Source: Siphlonurus alternatus (lineage: Eukaryota; Arthropoda; Insecta; Ephemeroptera; Siphlonuridae). Taken from it: a DNA stretch of 64,000 nt. Location of the stretch: positions 14,675,283-14,739,282 of the forward strand of contig OX463784.1 of the NCBI GenBank assembly GCA_949825025.1. The letters are read 5' to 3'. The translations under genes were made by a program, and so were the position numbers. The first letter of the stretch is position 1. The number at the start of each line of letters is the position of its first letter. Positions 46,196-57,500 of the stretch are shown in pieces. The notes beneath the pieces were generated by a model. It was given only the letters and a program-made list of their open reading frames with translations, did not search any database and had not been told where the DNA came from.

Positions 46196-48971
46196 TTAGA
46201 ATAATATTAAACGTACGTTGCTCAGCAAGGCCTCTCTCACACATTGGAGGTGAAGTAGAGGTTTGATCAGGCAGCTAGTAGAACCAGAGCCGATGGTCTG
46301 CAGCTTACCAGCTGTTTAGAGAATGTTGTGGTTATATTTACATTATACTAGAAAATTATTTCAGTTGATTCATATGGTATTTTAAACTTGGGTTCATATT
46401 ACCTGTAGTAATTGGTTGACAATAATCCGCGTTGAATTGAAGAGTTCCCTTAGTCGTAGCAGTCAAAACAGATTGTCTTGTTATCAATTTATTGAAATTT
46501 GCATAGTTGATCGAATTGTTGGTGTAGAACTATAACATTTTAACATTGATTCACACTTTATTATAAAATTATACTTACTTGTTAGAAACACACATATTAC
46601 GTTATAAGTTATAAGTGATTTTACTGATATAGTTACATTTCGGCAAAATTATTTAGACAGCGTGCATAATTGTATCATATTGTATGTATATAGCTGTATG
46701 CTTCCTTCAGATAAAACTGTTCGATTAGACCATGTATAAGCATAATAGAATTTGGACACTTAATTTTCAATGGAGTTTGCCATTAAAAAAAAAAAAATCA
46801 TGTTCCAAGAAATGAAAATATGTAGATTGATTCTTTTTATTGGTACTTTTGGAATTTTAATTATTTTCTTTTATTTTTTTATTTCTGTATATAAATAAAA
46901 AGCAATAATAAGATGGTTTTTAATGACTTAGGGATATTGTTTCTATGTACATACCAGACCCTGGTTTTTAAACATGCAACTCGTCATACACTGAAAATAA
47001 AGAAACAAAAAAAAAATAACAATGAATTAGTTATTTTTTAATAATAATAATTATATGATTATATAATAATAATAATATTGTAACAAAATGTTTTGAAAGG
47101 TAAAATACTTTTGAAGTTAGGTCTTGAAGAATGTTACATATGTAAATTTTCAATCGATAAGATTATGATATATAATCTAGATTGATGTACAAGTTAAATG
47201 ACCAATAAAAAAAAAAAAAAAAATAATAAATTAATATTTCACTTTATTTTATATTTCAACTTACAGCAGCCGGAGATAGTTTGGAAACTGAAAATACATT
47301 TTTTTTTTAATTAATTTTTATTTCATAATCCTATTATCATCTTTTTCAAATATGAAATAAATTTTAAAGAATTCGCCAATCATTTTAAAAAAAATTGGTT
47401 GTTGAAATTTATTAGATTTGCAATTTTTATTGAGCAAAGTTCAAAATATGCAAGATAATGGAGTATCGACCTCAATTTTTTTATTGCAGATATGGATACA
47501 GGGTGAAAAGTTACGCTACCTTGATTTTTTTCAAATTTTTTAGAGCCCGGGAAGTATTTTTAAAAATATTATTGAAAGTTCTTTTTGTGACGTCACGCGG
47601 CGGCAAGTCCTATCTTTTTCTTAAGGAGCGGCGTCTCGTGACGTCACAAAAACAACTTTCAAAAGTTTTTTAAAATTAGTTTCCGGACTCTAAAAAATCT
47701 GAAAAAAATCAGAGTAGCATAACTTTGCACCCTCTATCCATTTCTGCAATAAAAAAATTGAGGTTGATACTCCATTGTAGATATATTGTTATTGTATCAT
47801 ATTTTACCTTGAGTTGGCAATGCCAAATTAAGTTTTTGGCTGACTGGATCGAATAAATTCATCAATATGTACTCTTTGAAGGCAGCAAACAACGTTTGGT
47901 TTATTTTTTTGCCGTTGCAAGCGGTGGCAGCAGCGTCGGTGAAGAACGGTCCGAAATTTGACAACAGGCATCCTTTAACAGTCTGCATGTGAAAAAAAAA
48001 ATTATATTAACAAATGTATTCAATGTAATAACATTAAATTCAAATAAGTTGACGGTTACTGCACAAAATATAATACAAGGCAGTTTGTAAACAAAAATTA
48101 TTCATAAATTAAGCAATCATATTAATGGATTCGATTAGACCAGATCCTTGAATATTTTTCATGGTTTCTGAATCCCGCGGGTGTCTTGATACTCGCATGT
48201 TTTTCGTGGGTCTTTAATACTTGAATTCTTGAATGTTCGTGGATTTGTTGCCTGCAATCACTAATATAACCATGATGATTTTCTGAGGTCCTCCATCGTC
48301 AGTACTGGAGCATTTCCTAACAAAACGTCACAAATGCCTCCTTTCTTACCAGCCTCGGATTCCAATCTAATTATTCCTATAATCTTAAAGGGATACGCAG
48401 GACTGATCATATTGGACAGTCAGTAAGTGTTGTTAGAGTATATAATCAACATTCACATAATTTTTCTCCACGCAGGTTGCAAGCGTGTGAAATTGCGGAC
48501 CAAAGAAAGGAATTTAGTTCTTGCCTACGTCACAACTCAATGTTAATCGGAGCTGGCTGTGAGTTGTGACGTCAGCAAGGACTTTCTTTGCAACGCAACT
48601 TCGCATGGTTGCACCGCCTGCGGATAAAAATAATGCGAATGTTGATTATATACTCTAACAACACTTGGTGTCTGTCTAATTTGTAATTTGAGGCCTGTAA
48701 TCTTAAAGATTGTGGCCATCCTAGGACTCAACTGAACCACAAAACAAACTTCAAAACTTTTAGAAATTAAATACTCACCGTGAAGTAGCCTTGACAGTCA
48801 GTAAGAGTGACACTTTCTGCTTGTTTAACCTGTAGAAAAAAAGAGGAAAAAATACGTCAATTAAGTTGAAATAATCAGGTATGATCAAATTGAAAAGAGA
48901 GCTCTAAAAATTATTTATAGAAAAAATCTCCCTGTTGATAAGAAATGTATATACATGTATATTATATACAA

Positions 48972-49007
<36 letters not shown>

Positions 49008-49203
49008 ATAAAAACACACAAATGTGATGAAACATAAACAAAAACTCACAAAGACTGATCGTATTACAAAGCAATACTAAATGAAACATTATTATCATGG
49101 TCAGGCATAAAAACTTGATCATGTTCATTTATTAATTAAAATTAATTTAAATACATACAGCAGCAAATGCAATCACAAATATCAATGCCAGCACACGAGC
49201 CAT
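46196..49203 (-). CDS. Gene 4: cysteine-rich secreted protein, OBP-like (candidate)
   Basis: Seven coding exons can be joined in frame: 49203-49159, 48829-48779, 47982-47808, 47287-47265, 46990-46955, 46448-46403 and 46311-46196, giving 163 residues and a TAA stop. Exon 1 is a signal peptide (MARVLALIFVIAFAA). The mature part has eight cysteines, including CMTSCMFKNQGL (a Cys-x3-Cys pair like C2-C3 of insect odorant-binding proteins) and a C-terminal Cys-x9-Cys. Length and secretion fit that family, but Cys spacing elsewhere does not, so OBP-like is tentative. Exons 1-3 are well supported; the 23-nt exon 4 and exon 6 (weak acceptor GACTAAG) are less so. Introns hold MITEs at 47458-47775 and 48389-48702. 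Confidence 0.55.
47456..47777. mobile_element. Foldback MITE family D, copy 3
   Basis: Palindrome in gene 4 intron 3 with ends TAATGGAGTATCGACCTCAA / TTGAGGTTGATACTCCATTG and a GC-rich centre with two TGACGTCA and an intervening CTTAAGGAGCGG. Its ends match copy 1 (22336) and its core matches copy 2 (43818). Confidence 0.78.
48385..48706. mobile_element. Foldback MITE family E, copy 2, TTAA target
   Basis: Element about 48389-48702 with TTAA on both sides, in gene 4 intron 2. The ends (AGGGATAC.CAGG and the mirror of AATTTGAGGCCTGTAAT) match 9298-9616. The inner sequence differs except for shared ATAATCAACATTC and a TGACGTCA in the right arm. Confidence 0.7.
48977..49003. repeat. (TA)n microsatellite
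   Basis: Pure TA tract in intron 1 of gene 4. Confidence 0.9.
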
Positions 49204-49214
49204 GGTTTTAGATG

Positions 49215-49250
49215 AATGTGAATTTTCCACTTAAATTTCCAGCTTTTATA
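49215..49250 (-). promoter_or_regulatory. Core promoter of gene 4
   Basis: TATAAAAG on the minus strand (49250-49243), with TTCACAT about 31 nt downstream as a plausible initiator; the ATG follows at 49203. Confidence 0.6.
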
Positions 49251-50384
49251 TGAATTTTAGACAATGCTAACCAATGAAAATTTTGCATTCAGAGGTCAAA
49301 TTGTATAACATACATTTGCAAAAATCAACGTACGTAGTTCTTTTGCATTTCAGACAATGGTAACCAATGAGAATTAATTACGTAGGTCATGGTGTACGTG
49401 CAATAATCAGCGTTATTTTGTGGAAATTGATGAAATATTATATAGAGTAAATTATAAAATTAATTGTTAATAATGTATAATAAGTATTATATATTTTTTT
49501 TTTAAATTTGCGTCATGATTTCGAATTGACGTAAATGAAGTTATAAAACTGTGTGGAAACAATGTAAATTTTATCATGTTTATTAATTGAAGGACTTCTT
49601 TTTTTGTATTTATACATCACATGTAATTGTTATAATGACTTCATTTTGACATTCAGTTTGTAGCTATAAAATGATGAAAATTTATGATTTTTTTTTTATC
49701 ATATACCAACAATTATGATGTGACGTTAACTTTGAAAAAATTACTCGCAATAAATTATATATGTTAAGGTTTTATCATCACATCATAACGAGTACATATT
49801 CAATTTGAATGGAAATGAAAATATTATATAATGCACAAAATATTATACAACTGTATATTTTGTTCATTTTTATGAACGTAGACCCCATGTTTATTTTATT
49901 TCCATTTGATTTTGGTGTGTATAATTGCTGTAATAAAAATATTATCATTGTTAAAAACATAGAACCAGAGTGAAAAATAATTTTTTACCACTATGTATAT
50001 ACGTTACATGTTATACTAAATTCATTAAAGTGCAATGATTTATTTTTGAAATATTAATTTTGAGTCTTGAAGATATAAAATATGCAATTTGAATCAACTA
50101 ATAATATTATTAATCTTGATTTGTAAAATAAAAAAATTGGACTCAAAAGTAGCAATATTACTTTGCAGTGATATAAGATATTATTTCTATTGTAACTAGT
50201 AACTCTGGAATAAATAACATTAATAAAGTGTTAGTTTAATAGGAAAATAGCTTGCTTATTCGTTATAATGCTGTCGAGCTCTATAGTAGATTATTTAACA
50301 TTAAAGAACCATTTATTTTAGTAGATCATTTGTTCAACTAATGTTGAATAATAATATTTCTCGGGAGGCACGAGACCTGCGTTC
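49251..50384. other. AT-rich spacer upstream of gene 4
   Basis: No further gene. The direct repeat ACCAATGA(A/G)AATT near 49270 and 49365 suggests a short local duplication of upstream sequence. Confidence 0.4.
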
Positions 50385-50675
50385 AAAGAAAATGAAAAAA
50401 ATAAAAATGAGTTCTATATCACACAACGGGCAAGCCCAATAACATGATTTAATAGAAATGGATGATTTTATGCAGTGGTTTGATGAACTGTCCCAGGATT
50501 TCCCGTGTATTGTGTGAGCCACTACAACCACAGCCTGGACTAGCCGGAGCAATGAATTATACCTGTCAAGCCTACACATCGCGGATCCTAGCCGTATCAG
50601 CATTATATTACAGTAAAGGACATGCAAGCGCCATCACTCGGAAAGCACGAGCACTTGAGGAAATAAATAAATAAA
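50385..50675 (+). mobile_element. Possible retrotransposon 3' end with (AAATA)n tail
   Basis: A GC-richer, noncoding 290-bp block ending GAGGAAATAAATAAATAAA. The tail style resembles 38629 and 61909 but the body differs. Called only from composition and tail. Confidence 0.35.
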
Positions 50676-50704
50676 CCACTGATTTCATTTTGAGTTAAAT
50701 AATA

Positions 50705-50925
50705 CATAATACATATGTATTTTATACATACAATAAAATAAAAATGTTAATGCTTTGGACTCAATTTTATTAAATGACAATTAATACTGCCATTAATAAA
50801 CATAATTTTGAAGAAGAAGCACATGGTCTCAACTTCAAGTTTAAAGTGGTTTAATTGATTAAACGTTCCACACATAGATGCGGTAAAAGACGAGTAAGTC
50901 TACATGGAATGACTGACGGGCCCCT
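50705..50925. repeat. Diverged duplication, partner of 45186-45410
   Basis: See 45186-45410. Same order of shared short blocks, same strand. Confidence 0.6.
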
Positions 50926-53900
50926 AGCTTCATAGTCCGAGCCTGGTTAACACGGTATTACAAGTAATGGGGTGGGGGTACCAAGCAAGGCACTAAAAAC
51001 CTCATATTGCAAGTGGCTGCTAACCTAAAAAATTTATGCAAATGCAAAAAAGGTAACAAATGCAAAAAAAGGTAGCTAGAGTATTTATATTCCATACTAT
51101 TTTTCAAGTTATAAAAATTACACACATATAGTTTGTTCATTCAGTCGAAAAATATTTTAATAATAGTGCTAGTGGTTCATGAAATCTATCATGCACCTTA
51201 ATTTCTTCTAAAGTTTTCTATATAAACAAATTAGAAGAAATTTCCAGCCTTGAACTTATGCAACCTCTTCAGCAGCAAAGGATGAAGGTAAGTAAGTATT
51301 TCAGGCTGACGGCCAATTCGTTCTATCACATCTTATCTTTCATGTTGAGACATTATTTCAATTTATTTTGGGAATAAAAGCTATAATTTATTTTGTTTTT
51401 CGCTTATACAATCTCAGGCAACGTTAAAATATGACATTGTATCTAATCGTACACATACGTGCACCAAGCAATATATAAACAGTATGGCAATTGATTTAAT
51501 CTAGGTTCATAACATTACAATAATTGATAAATAAATTAATATCAATAGATAAAAAAAAAGCGTAAATGCTACAATTCTAAGCATAATAAATAATATATAA
51601 ATCAAATTTATAGTATAAAAAATTATACATCACTTCCTGGTATATACCCAAGTCATATTTTATTTATAAAAGTGTACTACAATATTTTGAATGGTTTGAA
51701 AAATAAAAAAGTAAAGATAGGTAGTTTTAGAACTATTTAAAAATTTATTAAATCTTCAATTTTATTTAAGATAACGCTAACGAGTGCATATTGTGAAAAA
51801 TTTAATAAAATTATTTAAAAAGATTTTAAATGCTAGCCTTTTCTGATGAGTCTGCGAGAAGAAATTAAATAATTAAAAGGTTTTTAAATTTCATGCTAGT
51901 AAAATTAGCAAGTAAAATGTGTACCCAATTTTGATTTGATAAAAAAATTATTCCAATTATATACACAATTGTAATTGCTATTCTTTTGTTCTGTTATTCA
52001 TTATTTTAAAAAAGAAAATACTACGTTATTAGTAAATTTTCATTTATACCATACTAATAAATGCTAAATTAGAGCTTACATACAGTATCTTTTTCTTATG
52101 TGTACCTATTAAGAAAACTCCCTGTAATGGGAGTTGTATGCCATATATGTTAAAATTAAAATGCTTCAAGAAATAAATTTTTAGGAACAAAGTGTTTGCA
52201 GTGTAACAAGTTGGTAAAAAAATGCATGGATTTATGTGGGCGTGGCATGGAGGGAGAGAGTCTGGAAGTCCCAGGTTCAAATCTGGGTCAGTCCAGAAAC
52301 CTATACATCACTGCATAATGTGGTTTAGTAAGCTGAGAAAACATACGAGACAAGCTCTGTTACTTTATGTCGTCTAACGTTGCGTAACCCCACAGTATTG
52401 TGATGTAAATTTATTCTGGAAGGTGAATATATTGTATGTGTATATATAACGAGCCAAATATTTTATACATTTTTTCTATTGTAGAAGTAACTGCTCCTAT
52501 TTGATAATATTTTAGTTATATCAAAGAATTCATAACGATAAATTTAATATTCCCTGGTTCAATGGTATTTAAAAAAAAATGCATTGAAAAATAAAAAAGA
52601 AATCACTTCTCTATTATTAATGATTATTAAATTATTTAATTGTTTTATTTTTTAATGTATAAAATTATATTATTAATTGAATTATAAAATTTTATTTTCA
52701 TCGTACAATTAAACTTACAAATTAAAAAAAAATCAATGTAATATATATTAATAAATTCATGAATTAAATTTTGCACATGAATTGATAACCAATGAATAAT
52801 TCTTTCTCTGTCTCGCTCTCGATCCTGTATTTAATTAAGTATGGTTTCATGCCTTCGACGGCAGACGGCAGCAATATTGAAGACATAGGCATTAATTCCA
52901 ATAACTTTTAAATCTATATTGCGTCATCAACTTGCTGAATTATAATTCGCACTTATAGATTGCAACATCATGAATACGAATTATATAATTATTATCAGAC
53001 TAAACCAATATCTACCTCTCACTTTTGCATTGAATTGTCAAAAGTCCAGTAAAAGTGGATCACTAACTCACTTGTTGGCTAGATGTTAAGACCACTCCCT
53101 GGTCTTGTATATGATCCATTTGTTACATAATGGAACATAATATATGAAAGTTGTATGATTGTACTTTTATGTTACATGTTTAAAAAAATGATATATTATG
53201 CATCCAAAACGTATAATATTTCAAACTTCATATTATGAAAGTTTTAGTACTTGATAAATTCCTACGTTGTAATAAAACAAAAGTTATAATGCTATTATTG
53301 TTCTAATAGTTTTATTTGAAACAAATATATACACAGGATAGGAAAAAAGAAAGTTTGAAAGAGATAAAAAAAATATTCCTACAAGAAGAAAAATTGAAAA
53401 AAGAAAGAAAATCTTAAAGTAAATAATTGACATTTTATATGATAAAACGTCAATTAATTTTGTTAAGATTTTACAGCATCGTACACTATATATTGAAATT
53501 ATGATATTTATAAAAATATGCATTTAATATACAAATTGGTGAATTATTAAAAATTCAAAATAAATTAATGCATAAATACTGACAACGCTTCATATACTGT
53601 AATAATTAATCAGTATATAATACGTCTTAACAGAATATTAATGACTTTTGGCATAAATTTATAAATACTAATTTCAATAACTAAAAACTAAATACTATTA
53701 ATATTATAAAAAACATTAAAAAGTTGGTTGCCAGTTGACACATTTTAAGTATCTAGCAGGAGTTTGGAACAGTAAATTATTTAATTATCAACAATTAATT
53801 AAAATTAACTTATTGTTGATAAAAAATTATCACATACTTGTTCCTGGCAGTATGAATTAACATACTCGCTTTGTCCCGTAATTAAACAGGTAATACGCGT

Positions 53901-54526
53901 ATAATATACAAAAATATAACATTTAATACTTTTTGTTGTTGTTAATTAATGATAACATGACCATTGATGATGTTTAGTAATTTGGCCACAAAATTAATTA
54001 TTTTATATTGGTAACTTGTTTATAACAATTGATTTCAATAAAATTAATAAAAACAATTGTTAGTCTCTTTCTGGTATTGATTATGATTTTTGTCTTTTAT
54101 AGGAATTTAAATTGAATAAATTTTATAAATATAAGCACTTAAGTATTAAATTGAGTTTAAGTACTTGTATTTAATTAGCTATAATTTTAGACAAATAACA
54201 TCTGTTAAAAATTATAGATAATATTTTATAGAAAGCATTAGATTAAATTTAAAACACAATTTTGTTTTAAAATTAACTAATGTAAATATCAATTATATTT
54301 TCTGCAATGTTAATTACATTAAATTATAGCTATATTTTATACAATTTACGGTCAAAATACTTTCGATAAATTGTCTTTTAAACTCATTATAGAAAATTTG
54401 ACCATTAAACACTACATTTACATGAAAATATTAAATACGATATTCATTGAAGAAACAAAAAATTTCATGAATGAATTCGTATCCAACACTTTTATGTTAA
54501 AGTAGTAAATGTGATGTAGTTTTGGT
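50926..54526. other. AT-rich spacer between genes 4 and 3
   Basis: About 3.6 kb with no supported gene. A tRNA-like fragment at about 52230-52300 is listed separately. A GC-richer patch near 52800-52875 was not recognised. The 3' UTR of gene 3 must extend into the right edge; no canonical AATAAA was found close to its stop. Confidence 0.5.
52215..52300 (+). mobile_element. tRNA-like SINE head fragment
   Basis: A TΨC-arm-like CCCAGGTTCAAATCTGGGT preceded by GGCATGGAGGGAGAGAGTCT. No cloverleaf closes, so it is probably a decayed SINE head and not a tRNA. Confidence 0.4.
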
Positions 54527-57500
54527 TTAGTAGTAGGCGATGGGGTGAGCCTGAAGGGTCTTTCCATAAACAGGGACTGAAGTTGGGACACGGGCAACTC
54601 CAACATGTGCAGTCTTGAAGACGGTAGGTTGTTGGTAGGTAACTCTGTGGATCTTGGTTGCAGGTTCAACAACATCGTACTCTTGGAGGGTCTCAATGGG
54701 ACGAGACACAACAATACGACGGGTTGAAACACGCTCACCAGCGGGCTCTGCATCATCGGGAGCAGGGGTAGCTGACAGAACGCGAGCACGGACATTTCCA
54801 GCATCACCAACAGGTCCATTAGTACGGGTAGATCCAGCAGGGTATCCCTGAACTTCAGCAACACCACCACGAGCGGTAAGAAGTTGAATCAGACGCTGTT
54901 GGTTAGCCTGATTAATCTCAGGGTTCAGAGAACGGAGAGATGGAACGACCTCACGGTTCTCGGTTTGAGGTTGGAAACGAGCTTCAGTCTGCAGTTGCTG
55001 TTCTTGATGTCCAAGGAAGGCACGAGCTTGGAGTTGAAGTTGACGTGGGGCTTCGGCGGCTTGACGTGCTTGAGCTGGCTCGGGCTGGGCACGTTGTTCG
55101 GGCTGGGCACGCTGTTCGGGCTGCTGCTGGGAACGCTGTTGAAGAGGAGCGGGGGCATCACGCTGTTGGGCTGCCTCACGTTCACGCTGCTGCTGCTCAA
55201 ACTGCTGCTGCTCGTACTGGGTACGCTGAAGGGTATTCTGTTGCTGGAGAAGAGCAGCCCTCTGTTCAGCCTCAGAGCGTTGTTCACCCTCGAACTGAGA
55301 GCGCTGATCGACCTCAGAGGTTTGTTCTTGGGGTTGAGCTTCTTGGGGTTGGTCCTCCTGGGGTTGAGAAGTAGGGGCGGAACGAGCCAAGTCTGGGTTA
55401 TCGACGGAGACAGATTCCAGATCTTGCTGAGGAGCAGAAGGGTTGGACTCTTGGGGTTGTTGAGGAGCGAAGTTGGCAGAATCCTGTTGTTGTTCTTGTT
55501 GCTGCTCAGGGGCGGCGGGGAAAGCACCAGGGTAAGCGGGGGCGACAGGGGCGGCAATAGGGTATGCGGGGTAGCTAGGGTAGGCAGCGACGGGGGCATA
55601 AGCAGGCACGGCGTGCACGGGATGAGCAAGGGCGCTGATCACAGCGGGTCCCTTCTGGGTCTTAGAGATGGGCTCGTCAAGCTCAACAAGAGCGGAGCCA
55701 GCGGGGCGAACGACAACGCGCTCCTCAATGTCGTAGAACTGCTTCTGGATAGCGGGACGACGCACCTACAAGAATTACAGCTTTGTCAGTAATAGTTCTA
55801 ATTTTAGTGTAAAAATTAATGAATGAATTTAAAAATAATATTTAAAAATTAAATTAATTATAAAATAATAAAATTAATAACAAAATAAATTTTAAGTACA
55901 GATTAATGTCATTTTTTATGGACTTGATTATTTTATCAATTACTTTCATGCAGCCCTATACATTATTTTTTAAACTAAAATTTTTTAAAGTGTGCTTACT
56001 ATTATTCAATTCACTTTGGCATTTTATTTTATAATTTTCATTTATGTGTAAAATATTTAACAAAATTTACTGCTGAAGTATACCATTTAATACATAATAT
56101 TGACATTTAATTTAAATTCAAGAATAACGAAATCCATTTAATTTCATAATGTCTGAGTAATTCTGAATCTAACAACAATATAGGTAAAATCTCACCTGGA
56201 ACTTGCGCGTCTGGATGGCGGGCTTGGCGACGTCCAGGGTCTTCTGGATGATACCGTGCTGGTGCTGGATGCGAGTCACGGGCACGTCAGCCACGGCGGG
56301 AACGTGGTGCACGGTGGGCACGGCGCTCACTGCGTGGGCGGCATAACCTGAGGGATGTGATATTAATGAGGGAACCGAGGAAACCATACAGTATGAGTTA
56401 GGAACGTAACGTGGATAATCTAATATCCATACGTTGATCATGGGGAAACTGCAGGTAAATTAAAATAGCAATTTAAAGCGATGAAGGTACCGTTGCTTCA
56501 TATTTGCATTTAACAAAATATCAGATTCAAACTAAGATATTAAGCTGGACTGTTATATGAAACAATAAAATTCATGCTAACATTTTTTGGTACAAATCTG
56601 GTTCTTTGATTTTTCTATATTTTTAGTTTGATTCTTTTAAATATATCATTAAAATATATAGGAAGTACAGTTAATAGAATTTTACAAAAAAAAATCTAAT
56701 ACATTATTTTACAAATTTTAATTTAAAATGTTAAAGAATAACAAAATAAAATAATAATTATTCTATTTAATTTTACAATTTTAACACACATATAAGAGAA
56801 ATTTGATGTCAATAAACTCTACTTCATATATATTATATTAGCAATCGAGTGAGGCAAATGACAGTAGAAGCCATGATGAGTGATATGAATGACTTACCGA
56901 GAGCAGGAGTGTATGCACGAGCAGCAAAAGCAGGCTTGCTGTAGTAGCCATAAGCAGAGGGAGCAGCTAATGTGACGCGAATTCAAATTTTGTCAATTAA
57001 AAAGGCTTAAGCATTCATCAGAGACATTCTAAGACGTAGACTATACATCTTCGAAGGTCTTTGGTTGTTTGTGGTAAACTGATGAAAAATCCCAGCAGTT
57101 TCCCACCAAATAAAAATCCATGCATAAAAAGCAGTGATATAACATGCAAACTTTTGTAAGCACCATTATTGATATTTCATGGCTTTGGCAGATCTAAAAA
57201 TATGGTACTTAAATAAATATTATTACGTTTACAATGTAGCGCCTGTATATTAGAAAAATATAATACTTTTGGATTTATTGATATTTTAAACAATAAAATC
57301 AAAAGTCATTACTGCTCTGTTCGTAAACCCTGCCCAGTGTACATTTTCTGCATTCGATCGACCTTATGCCCAAGTACATAAGAAAATTGAGTGCAGAAAA
57401 AAAGAGTTTACGAACATACTTTGGAAAAGAAGATATTTCATGAAGAATTTTTAATGTGTAATAGATAAAGAAAAGAAGGCAATAAATTTAATTTAATTCA

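Noticed and set aside
54884..55792. Long plus-strand ORF (302 codons) opposite gene 3
   Set aside because: Antisense shadow of a Gln/Ala-rich exon; Leu-rich low-complexity product, no promoter, and the minus strand has consistent splice sites and a signal-peptide exon.
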